Below are positions 54,053-62,966 of a stretch of 64,000 bases of DNA, in pieces. The stretch is from the NCBI RefSeq assembly GCF_006542765.1, contig NZ_SKCD01000033.1:124001-188000 (forward strand), written 5' to 3'. Each line of letters begins with the position of its first letter. The first letter of the stretch is position 1. The position numbers were made by a program, and so were the translations under genes. The notes below the pieces were generated by a model that ran no database searches, was not told the DNA's origin, and saw only the letters and a program-made list of their open reading frames with translations. This DNA comes from Paenibacillus luteus (GTDB taxonomy: Bacteria; Bacillota; Bacilli; Paenibacillales; Paenibacillaceae).

Positions 54053-54108
54053 AACAGCCCCTCTCTGATAGCCGATTAACGGACTCAAGAAGAGGGGTTG
54101 CTTTTTTT
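54053..54108. terminator. Bidirectional terminator between rdgB and asparagine synthetase
   Basis: CAGCCCCTCT (54055-54064) pairs with AGAGGGG-TTG (54091-54100) across a loop of about 26 nt. There are eight A before and seven T after, so both converging genes can end here. Confidence 0.8.
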
Positions 54109-54138
54109 GTATCCTATTTTAATGCCGGCCATGTAGAG

Positions 54139-55983
54139 CTAGCCAATAACCACTCTGTATTGCTTCAGCCAAAGGTTGACTTGATACAAGTAGGCAAACA
54201 ACTGAGGGCCAGACATCAATTGTCCAAACCAAGGAATATTCGATTTGGCGGAATCCGACTCCGCAAGCTCTCTGACCTTTTTGACATTAATCAATGGAAG
54301 GAGAGGGGAACTTGGATCATTCAGCACGTCTAGCAGCAGTCCTTTGACGGCAGCCAAATAATTTGGATTATGCGTTTTGGGATACGGACTCTTTTTGCGT
54401 GTCAGGACGTCCTCAGGAAGCACGCCGCGCAGCGCCTTGCGCAAGATGCCTTTTTCCCGGTCGCCGGAGGTTTTAATTTCCCAAGGGATATTCCATACGT
54501 ACTCTACAAGGCGATGATCGCAGAAGGGAACACGCACTTCAAGCCCTGCAGCCATGCTCATGCGGTCTTTGCGGTCCAGCAGCGTAGGCATGAAGCGTGT
54601 AATGTTTAAATACGACATTTGCCGCATCTTGCGCAGCTGCTCGCTTTCGCCATCCAAATGAGGGACCTCGGCTATCGCTTGCGCGTATCGGTCTCCGATG
54701 TAGTCCAGCGGCTTGATCCAAGAAGCGACGTCGGGAGCAAGCAGGTCTGCGCGCATCGCTGATGCCAGCGACCATGGGAAAGTATTCGCGTTCAGTGCCT
54801 CTTCCCGGTGAAACCAGGGATAACCGCCGAAGATTTCATCGGCCGCCTCGCCGGAAATGGCTACGGTGGCATCCTTCTTGATCTCATGGCAGAAGAGCAG
54901 CAAGGAAGCATCGACATCGGCCATGCCAGGCAAATCACGGGCCAGCGTAGCGGCCTTTAGCGCTCCCACTAGTTCTGGCGTATCGAATTGGATTGGATGA
55001 TGTATCGTGTCTAGATGCGTGGTCATTCTTTCGATCCAGGGCGCATCGCTGTTCGGCTGAAAGGCGTGGGCTTTGAAATGCTTGTCATTATCAATATAGT
55101 CCACGGAATACGTGTGGACATTTCCTTGACCGTTATCATTGTAATATTGCACGGCAAGAGTCGTCAGAGCACTGGAATCCAAGCCGCCCGAGAGCAGCGT
55201 GCATACCGGAACATCTGAAACGAGCTGTCGCTCCACGGTATCCTTTAGCAGCTCGCGCACACGTTCTGCCGTTTCATCAATATTCTGCACATGGGGACTG
55301 CTTTGAAGCTGCCAGTACGTAACCGTCTTGACGCCTGAGCGATTGACCGTGATACAGCGTCCTGGCCTCAGCTCACATATCTGCTTATATACCCCATGCC
55401 CGGGCGTGCGGGCGGGACCCAAAATGAAAATTTCAGCAAGTCCCTCAGCTCCGACCTCAGGCCGTACCGCCGGATGAGCGAGAACGGCTTTCTGCTCCGA
55501 TCCGAATATAAACAAACCGTCCTGCGTGCTATAAAATAACGGCTTTACGCCAAGCCGGTCGCGTGCGAGGAACAGCTCTTGCTCGGCAACATCCCATATG
55601 GCAAATGCGAAAATACCATTAAAACGCTCCACGCAGCCTTTGCCCCATTCCATATAGGCGACCAGAAGAACCTCGGTGTCACAGTTTGTCGTAAAAGTTC
55701 TGCCCCTGCTTTCCAATTCCTTGCGCAGCTCGAGCGCGTTATACAATTCACCGTTATAAACAATGACAAATTTGTCGTCACCGGTATGGCGGATCATCGG
55801 CTGAGCTCCGTTCTCCGGGTCAATGACGGATAAACGCCGATGTCCCAAGGCGCAATGCGCTGATATCCACGTGCCGGAAGCGTCGGGACCGCGCGGTGCA
55901 AGGGTGTCAGTCATCGTTTCTAAGCTCTCACTATGCTTAGTCAGATCACGGTTCCAATCGATCCAGCCGGTAATTCCACACAT
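54139..55983 (-). CDS. asnO: Asparagine synthase, glutamine-hydrolysing
   Basis: This 614-residue two-domain enzyme makes asparagine from aspartate, glutamine and ATP. The N-terminal glutaminase begins MCGITGWIDWN, with Cys2 as the nucleophile after Met removal, and contains RLSVIDPENGAQPM and YNGELYNALELR. The synthetase domain has the PP-loop TLLSGGLDSSALT and EAADEIFGGYPWF. The length equals that of AsnO, the sporulation-related paralogue in Bacillus, but the paralogue type is an inference. Start chosen at ATG 55983 so that Cys2 follows, with AGAGGAATG upstream; ten more in-frame codons upstream would bury the catalytic cysteine. Confidence 0.93.
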   Translation of the reverse strand: MCGITGWIDWNRDLTKHSESLETMTDTLAPRGPDASGTWISAHCALGHRRLSVIDPENGAQPMIRHTGDDKFVIVYNGELYNALELRKELESRGRTFTTNCDTEVLLVAYMEWGKGCVERFNGIFAFAIWDVAEQELFLARDRLGVKPLFYSTQDGLFIFGSEQKAVLAHPAVRPEVGAEGLAEIFILGPARTPGHGVYKQICELRPGRCITVNRSGVKTVTYWQLQSSPHVQNIDETAERVRELLKDTVERQLVSDVPVCTLLSGGLDSSALTTLAVQYYNDNGQGNVHTYSVDYIDNDKHFKAHAFQPNSDAPWIERMTTHLDTIHHPIQFDTPELVGALKAATLARDLPGMADVDASLLLFCHEIKKDATVAISGEAADEIFGGYPWFHREEALNANTFPWSLASAMRADLLAPDVASWIKPLDYIGDRYAQAIAEVPHLDGESEQLRKMRQMSYLNITRFMPTLLDRKDRMSMAAGLEVRVPFCDHRLVEYVWNIPWEIKTSGDREKGILRKALRGVLPEDVLTRKKSPYPKTHNPNYLAAVKGLLLDVLNDPSSPLLPLINVKKVRELAESDSAKSNIPWFGQLMSGPQLFAYLYQVNLWLKQYRVVIG

Positions 55984-56123
55984 CGATCTCATTCCTCTCT
56001 TTTGCTGTCTCAAAGTAGCGATAATATCAGTTATATGCGAAAAAAGGGATAAAATGTCTGTCCAACAGGGGATGCTATAGGAAGCTGCAAAAGTGAAGCA
56101 GGTAGGGAAGGAGCATGAGGGTA

Positions 56124-56453
56124 ATGGCAGATTTGGAAGCAGGCGGTGAACGCAAGCCCTATTATGTATCGGTTCAGGCCGGGCAAATATTAGAGGACCC
56201 TCAAGCAGCAGCTTATGAGCTTGTTGTAAACCTGAATGAGGAGGAGCATATCAAGCTGCGCGAGCTGTTTGACGAGCTTTCCAGTATGGATGAGGCAGAG
56301 ATGTTTCATTTCTCGCATAGTCCTTTTGGCGCGGCAAGCGACAGCCAGATTAATGCAGGGTATGATGGACTCATCCAGCAAGTATACAAAAAGCTGTATG
56401 AGCATGGCACAGATGAAACCAAGCGTCATATTGAATCGATGCAGCTTCTCTGA
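56124..56453 (+). CDS. Conserved-looking small cytosolic protein of unknown function
   Basis: This protein of about 109 residues has no signal or membrane segment and ends in an amphipathic helical stretch (YDGLIQQVYKKLYEHGTDET). The beginning MADLEAGGERKPYYVSVQAG and the EDPQAAAYELVVNLNEEEH segment look like a real structured protein, but I do not recognise a family. Start chosen at ATG 56124, 10 nt after GGGAAGGAG; the ATG at 56115 is only 1 nt from it. It stands alone, divergent from asparagine synthase. Confidence 0.65.
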   Translation: MADLEAGGERKPYYVSVQAGQILEDPQAAAYELVVNLNEEEHIKLRELFDELSSMDEAEMFHFSHSPFGAASDSQINAGYDGLIQQVYKKLYEHGTDETKRHIESMQLL

Positions 56454-56618
56454 CCCGGTTCAGAACGAAGGAGGATGTCTCGTCAGTGAAAAGGCTGAGA
56501 GGCATCTTTTTTTACGAATCCAATAGTGCTGCGCTTTCATTTTCTTGCTGCATTCTAATCTATTAAATCAACTTTAAAAGTGATATACTTCTACAAAAAA
56601 TGGTGGAGGGTTTTACTT

Positions 56619-57227
56619 TTGCAAAAGTTAGTTTTTTTCGTTGGAGTCGCAGGCACAGGCAAGACAACAGTAGCAAGGAAGCTGGCGGAGCGCATTTCTG
56701 CAGCATTTTTGGACCGGGATACGATTGGCGGCAGATTTGTTGAAGCTATTCTTGAACTTAACGGACTGGATAAAAGAGACCGTGATTCAGCCTATTACAA
56801 AACACATTTGCGTGATCTAGAATACGATACGGCCAAAGATGTATGCATTGAAAATTTGGCTGCTGGGCAGAACGTGTTTATGATTTCGCCCTTTACGGCA
56901 GAACTGAAAAATAAGCAATGGATTGAAGAGGTAGTCGAAGCGGCAGGCTTGACGCTGCAAACGGTGGATGTGAAGGTCGTCGTTGTGACCCTACAGGATA
57001 TGGAGCTGCAGAAGAACCGCATTGTTGGGAGAAAGACCGAGCGTGATCAGTGGAAGCTGAACAACTGGGGCGATTTTGAGAAGCGAATCGAGTTTGTCCC
57101 GCAAATCAACTGGGAAATACCTAGCTCCTCTGTACTTATATTTGATAACAGCGGCGAGCTTACCGATGAGAAATCAGAGCAATTATTCCAATTTATTTCT
57201 GAAAAGCAGGCAACCTTGTCGGTTTAA
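56619..57227 (+). CDS. P-loop (AAA-type) kinase-like ATPase
   Basis: This 202-residue protein has a Walker A motif GVAGTGKTT (residues 9-17) right after the N-terminal strand LVFFVGVA, followed by AAFLDRDTIGGRF and a C-terminal helix. It resembles small nucleoside or sugar kinase-like AAA_33 proteins; the substrate is unknown. Start is TTG 56619 with GGTGGAGGG 8 nt upstream; upstream in-frame codons lie in an AT-rich leader. A strong terminator follows. Confidence 0.78.
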   Translation: MQKLVFFVGVAGTGKTTVARKLAERISAAFLDRDTIGGRFVEAILELNGLDKRDRDSAYYKTHLRDLEYDTAKDVCIENLAAGQNVFMISPFTAELKNKQWIEEVVEAAGLTLQTVDVKVVVVTLQDMELQKNRIVGRKTERDQWKLNNWGDFEKRIEFVPQINWEIPSSSVLIFDNSGELTDEKSEQLFQFISEKQATLSV

Positions 57228-57253
57228 ACGAATGGGCATCGTTAAATAAACAA

Positions 57254-57299
57254 GGGGCGGTTTCTTGCGGTTATTTACTGCAAGAAACCGCCCCTTTTT
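57254..57299. terminator. Intrinsic terminator shared by the kinase-like gene and the lysR remnant
   Basis: GGGGCGGTTTCTTGC (57254-57268) pairs perfectly with GCAAGAAACCGCCCC (57280-57294), followed by five T. Converging genes lie on both sides. Confidence 0.93.
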
Positions 57300-58044
57300 C
57301 TTTCTGGAAAAAGACGTAATGCTCTGAGAAATGTGCTCTCAAGTGCGAAATGAAGGCTTGCGAAGCATCGTTATGTTCAATGGATTTAGGAGTAATGATC
57401 CCATGTGTCAAGGTGATGTCATAGCTGTAGGGCAAAGAGACAAGCGTCCCGGCAGCTAGCTCCTGAACGATATTCGAAGCGGGTACGAAAGCAATTCCCA
57501 TACCACATGCAACCGTCTGCTTAATTAGTTCGACACTAGAGAAAGTTAGGTGATCCGTAAGGGATACATCGGCTTCCTCAAGTACGGAACGCCCATAAGT
57601 ATGGTAAATGCACTGATCTCCGAAGCTGATCAAGGAGCAGTCATATAAGGAACTCCACCCGAGCCGTTCGAAGTGCTCCCATATGGATGGTGAGCAAATG
57701 AGCGTGAGCTTCTCTTCCAAAAGAGGCATAAACAGAAGATCCTCGCGATTCGGCGGTTTGGGCACAATGCCTAGGTCGATGCTTCGGTTTACTACCTGAG
57801 CAGTAATATCATTTTGCAGGCCGGGAGTTAAATGAAGCTTAATCTTGGTAAATTGGCCGAGCTGAAGGAATTGATAAGCAAAGGGAGCAAGCTGCAAGCC
57901 AGCTTCCGTGAGCTCCACTCCGCGAGGCAGCCGGTGAAACAGTTTTTTGCCACTGGCATTCTCCAAATGGCGGATATGAGACGTTATCGTTGATTGGACA
58001 TACCCAAGCCGATCCGCAGCACGGCTAAACAACAAAAAAGCCAC
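57271..58044 (-). pseudogene. LysR-family regulator gene, 5' end replaced by a tRNA terminator
   Basis: The 257-codon frame encodes a LysR-type regulator from FSRAADRLGYVQSTITSHIRHLE (helix-turn-helix, from about residue 6) through the substrate-binding domain (GIAFVPASNIVQELAAG). Intact LysR proteins start about 15-20 residues earlier with a first helix such as M-x-L-x-x-L-x-x-F-x-x-V-A-E. Here these residues are absent, and the first codons (GTG GCT TTT TTG TTG) are the stem end and T-tract of the tRNA-Arg terminator. There is no ribosome site in front. It is most likely a broken gene, possibly still expressed by read-through from the tRNA. Confidence 0.7.
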
Positions 58045-58060
58045 CGACTAAGGTGGCTTA
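58034..58060 (-). terminator. Intrinsic terminator of the tRNA-Arg gene
   Basis: On the minus strand AAGCCACC-(loop)-GGTGGCTT is followed by six T. It ends the tRNA transcript and overlaps the start of the truncated lysR frame. Confidence 0.85.
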
Positions 58061-58074
58061 AATGGAAGTATTAA

Positions 58075-58151
<77 letters not shown>

Positions 58152-58390
58152 ACAAGAAATAATATAACACATGGTAATATTTTATTGCAAGCTATTTTTT
58201 ATATTTATATGCTTTTTATTGAATTATATGAATTATAGACGGTTCATATGCGACATTTGTTTTTTCTTTTGCTTGTACATGGTATAATCGATCGCAAGAT
58301 TGAACGAATCAACAAACGGCGTGACCATAAGGCGGTGTTATCATTACGACTCCCAATGACACACAAGGCGACAACAAGGATAACGTTTAC

Positions 58391-59296
58391 TTGTTCCCTA
58401 GCATGCTGGACCATTATCAGGTACAGTTAACCCGTATGCTAGAAGCGGAGCAATACGGGGAGGCCAAGGGATTGCTGCGCTTTTTGCTGCAATGCCAGGG
58501 CGAGGATGCGCGCCATTATGAAGAATGGGACAGCCTTCTGACATGGCTCGACATGGCTTTCCCTGAGGACGGACATAGTGGGGACGGCACCGGTTTTCTC
58601 GTGGCGGCGCCTGATAAGGAAGAGGACGAAGCTGCGATACGCGAGCAACTGCTGAACCCTCCCGATCAGGACGAAGCCTACGTAAATCAGGTGATCTACA
58701 TTATGCAAAATCATCCGATGATCGATCAGCAAATACTTGCCCTTGAACGCGCTGCTTATATTCAATCTTCGGATCTGAATGAATCCATCAGGAACTGGCT
58801 GGCTACCCAGCAGGTTCACCCGGTCGTTCAGTTTAAGGCGCTTCAATGCCTCCGCAAGCGGGGCGCGGAAGGCTCGCTGGTGCTTGAGAGGCTGGGAGAG
58901 ACCGTAGAGCTTGAGTTAGACGCCACGCCCCTTTCTATGGACGATTTTCCATCGCCGGTCAATCGGATATTGGAGCGGACGGAGCAGGTTGCTGAGGTTG
59001 ATGATCCGACCTTGCCGCATTTTGCCAGAGAGCTTTGGAAGGAAAGTTTGCAATTTTTGTATGGTACGGCGGCTTATCATTGGATGCTGAGGGAAGACGA
59101 GGATACGGTTGATTATTTTGCGGCTGCGCTGCATTTGACGCTGCTTCTTACCGTTTACGGCTCGGCGAACGATGACGATATTCGTGATACATACGGCATT
59201 ACCGAAGGTTTAAGATTCCGTTATGAACAAGCATGCAAGGCGCTCAGGCAGGTGGCTGTCCTACAGCAATCGGGCGATGATGAACCAGAGTCTTGA
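58391..59296 (+). CDS. YsoA-like protein upstream of trigger factor
   Basis: This 301-residue soluble acidic protein is rich in helix and has a TPR-like helical repeat feel in the middle (EEWDSLLTWLDMAFP, RAAYIQSSDLNESIRNWLA). In Bacillus the gene before tig is ysoA, a TPR-type protein of similar length; that synteny is the main basis for the name. Start given as TTG 58391 with AAGGA about 10 nt upstream. The frame continues 17 more codons upstream to an ATT near 58343 preceded by AAGGCGGTG, so the start is not settled. Confidence 0.7.
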   Translation: MFPSMLDHYQVQLTRMLEAEQYGEAKGLLRFLLQCQGEDARHYEEWDSLLTWLDMAFPEDGHSGDGTGFLVAAPDKEEDEAAIREQLLNPPDQDEAYVNQVIYIMQNHPMIDQQILALERAAYIQSSDLNESIRNWLATQQVHPVVQFKALQCLRKRGAEGSLVLERLGETVELELDATPLSMDDFPSPVNRILERTEQVAEVDDPTLPHFARELWKESLQFLYGTAAYHWMLREDEDTVDYFAAALHLTLLLTVYGSANDDDIRDTYGITEGLRFRYEQACKALRQVAVLQQSGDDEPES

Positions 59297-59384
59297 TAAT
59301 CTGGCCCAGCTTGTTTATAATAGAATGGTTTATGAAACGTGATAACTACTGATGCATGAGCATTTTCGGAGGGGAAGGCATAAA

Positions 59385-60674
59385 ATGAAAGCAACTTGGG
59401 AAAAAATAGACAAGAACATCGTGTCGATCGACGTGGAGGTTGAAGCGGAGAAAGTCACTGTCGCTCTTGATCAAGCATTTAAGAAAGTCGTTCAAAAAGT
59501 AAACGTACCTGGATTCCGTAAAGGTAAAGTGCCGCGCGGCATTTTCGAATCCCGTTTTGGAATTGAAAGCCTGTATCAAGATGCAATTGACATCTTGCTT
59601 CCAGATGCTTATTCCGATGCAGTCAAAGAGCATGATCTTGAGCCGGTTGACCGTCCAGAGATCGATGTTGAGCAATTCGCAAAAGGCGAAACGTTCAAGT
59701 TCAAAGCAAAAGTTATCGTTAAGCCAGAAGTTACTCTTGGCGAATACAAAGGCTTGGAAGTTGAAGCGGTTGTATCCGAAGTTACAGAAGAAGAAATCGC
59801 AGCTGAGCTGGAGCGTTTGCAGCAGCGTCATGCTGAGCTTTCCGTTGTTGAGGAAGGCGCTGCAGAAAACGGCGACATCACAGTAATCGACTTCGACGGT
59901 TATGTAGACGGCGAAGCATTCGAAGGCGGAGCAGGGGAGCGTTATTCACTGGAGCTTGGTTCCAACTCGTTCATCCCAGGCTTCGAAGAGCAAGTAGTCG
60001 GCATGCAAATCGGCGACTTCAAAGATGTTGAAGTAACATTCCCAGAGGCTTACCATGCAGAACACCTTGCTGGCAAACCAGCTGTGTTCAAAGTGAAGCT
60101 GCACGAAATCAAACGTAAAAGCCTTCCAGCTTTGGACGATGAGTTCGCCAAAGATGTTAGCGAATTCGATACGCTTGAAGAGTACAAGCAAGATCTTGTT
60201 GGGAAATTGAAAGAGCGCAAGGACCAAGAAGGCGAGCAAACTCGTGAGACAGCAGTAGTTGACAAAGCTACAGCAGCTGCTGAAGTTGAAATTCCTGAGC
60301 CGATGATCGCTACTGAAATTGATTACATGCTCAAAGATTTCGAAAACCGTTTGAAAATGCAAGGAATGAACATGGAGCTTTACTTCCAGTTCTCCGGACA
60401 AAGCGAATCGGTTCTTCGCGATCAAATGCGCATAGATGCAGAGAAACGTGTTCGTAACAACCTTGTGCTTGATGCAATTGCTAAAGCAGAAGGCATCGTT
60501 GCTGGCGACGAAGATTTGAACGAAGAGCTTGAGAAGCTGTCCAAATCTTACAACCGTCCTACGGAAGAGCTGCGCGACATTTTCGAGAAAAACGGCAACT
60601 TGAACAGCCTGAAAGAAGATATTTCGCTTCGCAAAACAATCAAGTTCTTGCTTGAAAACAGCAAGACTGTATAA
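59385..60674 (+). CDS. tig: Trigger factor
   Basis: This 429-residue ribosome-bound chaperone and prolyl isomerase has the N-terminal ribosome-binding domain with the signature FRKGKVPRGIFESRFG (residues about 42-57), the FKBP-type domain starting ENGDITVIDFDGYVDG (around 164), and a C-terminal helical chaperone domain. The length is standard. Start chosen at ATG 59385 with GGAGGGG upstream; the extra N-terminal codons overlap that site. It is followed by a terminator, and by clpP 231 bp later. Confidence 0.96.
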   Translation: MKATWEKIDKNIVSIDVEVEAEKVTVALDQAFKKVVQKVNVPGFRKGKVPRGIFESRFGIESLYQDAIDILLPDAYSDAVKEHDLEPVDRPEIDVEQFAKGETFKFKAKVIVKPEVTLGEYKGLEVEAVVSEVTEEEIAAELERLQQRHAELSVVEEGAAENGDITVIDFDGYVDGEAFEGGAGERYSLELGSNSFIPGFEEQVVGMQIGDFKDVEVTFPEAYHAEHLAGKPAVFKVKLHEIKRKSLPALDDEFAKDVSEFDTLEEYKQDLVGKLKERKDQEGEQTRETAVVDKATAAAEVEIPEPMIATEIDYMLKDFENRLKMQGMNMELYFQFSGQSESVLRDQMRIDAEKRVRNNLVLDAIAKAEGIVAGDEDLNEELEKLSKSYNRPTEELRDIFEKNGNLNSLKEDISLRKTIKFLLENSKTV

Positions 60675-60715
60675 TCGTTCACATAAGTATAATTAAATAA
60701 ATGGTTTGACTCAGG

Positions 60716-60747
60716 ATAAGGCACGTCATTGGTACGTGCCTTATTTT
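60716..60747 (+). terminator. Intrinsic terminator after tig
   Basis: ATAAGGCACGT (60716-60726) pairs with ACGTGCCTTAT (60734-60744), followed by TTT. Confidence 0.88.
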
Positions 60748-60835
60748 GACCCTACATATGAAATGTGTTTGCCTTGGAGGTTAAACTCCGTACATATCGA
60801 ACGGCCGTCGTCGTATACTGTTAGTACTTGGAAAA

Positions 60836-60864
60836 ATGACATCATAACAACGACGTGTTACAAT
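60836..60864 (+). promoter_or_regulatory. Sigma-A promoter of clpP
   Basis: ATGACA (60836-60841), a 17-nt spacer ending in TGT, and TACAAT (60859-60864) lie about 40 nt before the ATG; the TGn makes it an extended -10. I see no GGTCAAA-type CtsR operator around it. Confidence 0.6.
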
Positions 60865-60905
60865 AAGTAAGTAACCAAAGTCATAAACGAAAAGAGGTTG
60901 GTCGC

Positions 60906-61499
60906 ATGAATCTAGTACCGATCGTAGTCGAACAAACGAATCGCGGGGAACGTTCTTACGATATTTACTCCCGTTTGCTGAAGGACCGCATTATTTTCCT
61001 TGGGAGCGCAATCGATGATGATGTAGCAAACTCCATCATTGCACAGCTGCTGTTTCTGGCGGCCGACGACCCAGAGAAAGACATACATCTGTACATTAAC
61101 TCTCCTGGCGGCTCCGTGACCGCGGGAATGGGTATTTTTGATACGATGCAATATATTAAGCCTGAAGTGTCCACGATTTGCATGGGCATGGCAGCAAGCA
61201 TGGGCTCGCTACTTCTTACCGCTGGCGCCAAAGGCAAGCGTTTTGCGCTCCCTAATGCGGAAGTTATGATCCATCAGCCGCTTGGCGGCGTTCGAGGTCA
61301 AGCCTCCGATATCAAGATCCATGCGGACTGGATTTTGAAAACCAAACAAAAGCTGAACCAAATTTACGTAGATCGCACCGGCCAGCCTTATGACAAAATC
61401 GACCGCGATACCGACCGTGACAATTTCATGAGCGCGGAAGAGGCTCTTGCCTACGGTTTGATTGACAAGGTGATTACAGCACCGGTATCGACGATTTAA
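60906..61499 (+). CDS. clpP: ATP-dependent Clp protease proteolytic subunit
   Basis: This 197-residue serine protease forms the tetradecameric chamber that degrades proteins fed by ClpX or ClpC. The catalytic triad is visible as Ser98 in GMAASMGS, His123 in VMIHQPLGG, and Asp172 in DTDRDNFMS. N-terminal MNLVPIVVEQTNRGERSYDI is the conserved axial-loop start. AGAGGTTGG precedes the ATG. It is 16 bp upstream of clpX, so the two are probably co-transcribed, which is different from Bacillus subtilis, where they are apart. Confidence 0.97.
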   Translation: MNLVPIVVEQTNRGERSYDIYSRLLKDRIIFLGSAIDDDVANSIIAQLLFLAADDPEKDIHLYINSPGGSVTAGMGIFDTMQYIKPEVSTICMGMAASMGSLLLTAGAKGKRFALPNAEVMIHQPLGGVRGQASDIKIHADWILKTKQKLNQIYVDRTGQPYDKIDRDTDRDNFMSAEEALAYGLIDKVITAPVSTI

Positions 61500-61515
61500 T
61501 CGAAGGGGTGATTAC

Positions 61516-62772
61516 ATGTTTAAATTCAACGACGAAAAAGGCCAGTTGAAATGTTCGTTCTGTGGCAAATCGCAGGATCAAGTACGTAAATTGGTTGCCG
61601 GTCCCGGCGTCTATATATGCGATGAATGTATCGAGTTGTGCACTGAAATTGTTGAGGAAGAACTCGGCAATGAGGAAGAGCTTGATCTGAAGGATATTCC
61701 GAAACCGAAAGATATCCGCGCTATTTTGGATTCTTATGTTATCGGTCAGGAATTTGCGAAAAAATCGTTGTCTGTAGCGGTATATAACCATTACAAACGG
61801 ATTAACTCTGGAAGTAAAATTGAAGACGTCGAATTGCAAAAGAGCAATATTTTGCTGTTAGGTCCTACTGGATCAGGCAAAACCTTGCTTGCGCAAACGA
61901 TGGCTAAAATTTTGAACGTTCCTTTTGCCATTGCAGATGCAACTTCGCTAACGGAAGCGGGTTATGTCGGCGAGGATGTTGAAAACATTTTGCTAAAGCT
62001 GATTCAAGCTGCAGATTACGACGTAGAAAAGGCTGAACGTGGAATCATCTATATCGATGAGATCGATAAAGTTGCCCGCAAATCAGAAAATCCCTCAATT
62101 ACGCGTGATGTTTCTGGCGAAGGTGTTCAGCAAGCACTATTGAAAATCCTTGAAGGTACAGTAGCTTCTGTTCCACCGCAAGGCGGACGTAAGCATCCAC
62201 ATCAAGAATTCATTCAAATCGATACAACAAACATCTTGTTCATTTGCGGTGGTGCGTTCGATGGCCTTGAGTCATTGATTAAACGCCGGATCGGCAAGAA
62301 AGTCATTGGCTTTAGCTCTTCAGGCGAATTGCAGAAGGATTTGAAAGCAGGCGAATACCTCACGATGGTATTGCCGGAGGATCTGCTCAAATTCGGCTTG
62401 ATTCCAGAGTTTGTAGGACGTTTGCCAATCATTTCTACACTGGAGCCGCTTGATGAGCCAGCACTTGTTCGGATCTTGTCCGAGCCGAAGAATGCACTTG
62501 TTAAGCAGTATCAGAAGCTCCTTGAGATGGACAACGTCAAGCTTGATTTCGAACCAGCTGCTCTCGATGCGATCGCGAAAGAAGCAATTAAGCGTAATAC
62601 AGGAGCTCGGGGACTGCGTGCCATCATCGAAAGCATTATGCTTGAGGTCATGTACGAAGTGCCATCGCGCGATGATCTTAGCACCTGCTTGATTACTGAG
62701 CAGACGGTTCAGGAAAAAATCATGCCGGAACTTACAGCTAAGAAAAGCAAGAAAAAGGAAGAGAGTGCGTAA
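61516..62772 (+). CDS. clpX: ATP-dependent Clp protease ATP-binding subunit ClpX
   Basis: This 418-residue AAA+ unfoldase delivers substrates to ClpP. It has the N-terminal zinc domain with Cys13, Cys16, Cys35 and Cys38 (CSFC, CDEC), Walker A GPTGSGKT (116-123), Walker B IIYIDEIDKVARK, the IGF-type ClpP-docking loop around KKVIGFSS, and the C-terminal sensor 2 GARGLRAIIE. A CGAAGGGGTG site precedes the ATG. It is followed by hairpins and ispG. Confidence 0.97.
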   Translation: MFKFNDEKGQLKCSFCGKSQDQVRKLVAGPGVYICDECIELCTEIVEEELGNEEELDLKDIPKPKDIRAILDSYVIGQEFAKKSLSVAVYNHYKRINSGSKIEDVELQKSNILLLGPTGSGKTLLAQTMAKILNVPFAIADATSLTEAGYVGEDVENILLKLIQAADYDVEKAERGIIYIDEIDKVARKSENPSITRDVSGEGVQQALLKILEGTVASVPPQGGRKHPHQEFIQIDTTNILFICGGAFDGLESLIKRRIGKKVIGFSSSGELQKDLKAGEYLTMVLPEDLLKFGLIPEFVGRLPIISTLEPLDEPALVRILSEPKNALVKQYQKLLEMDNVKLDFEPAALDAIAKEAIKRNTGARGLRAIIESIMLEVMYEVPSRDDLSTCLITEQTVQEKIMPELTAKKSKKKEESA

Positions 62773-62966
62773 ACCCGCGCTCAAATATAAGAGGCTATAG
62801 GATTGCTCTTATAGCACGGCTTATATTTCACCGCGAAACGGCAGCCGCCCCTTCATCATGGCGGCAGTCGTTTGCGCTTGACTACCGTCATTGTTTCCAC
62901 CCAGCCGTGCGGTTTTTTGCCGCCAGTCAAAGGGTGGACTTTGACGTTAATGGGAGAGATAAGCAT

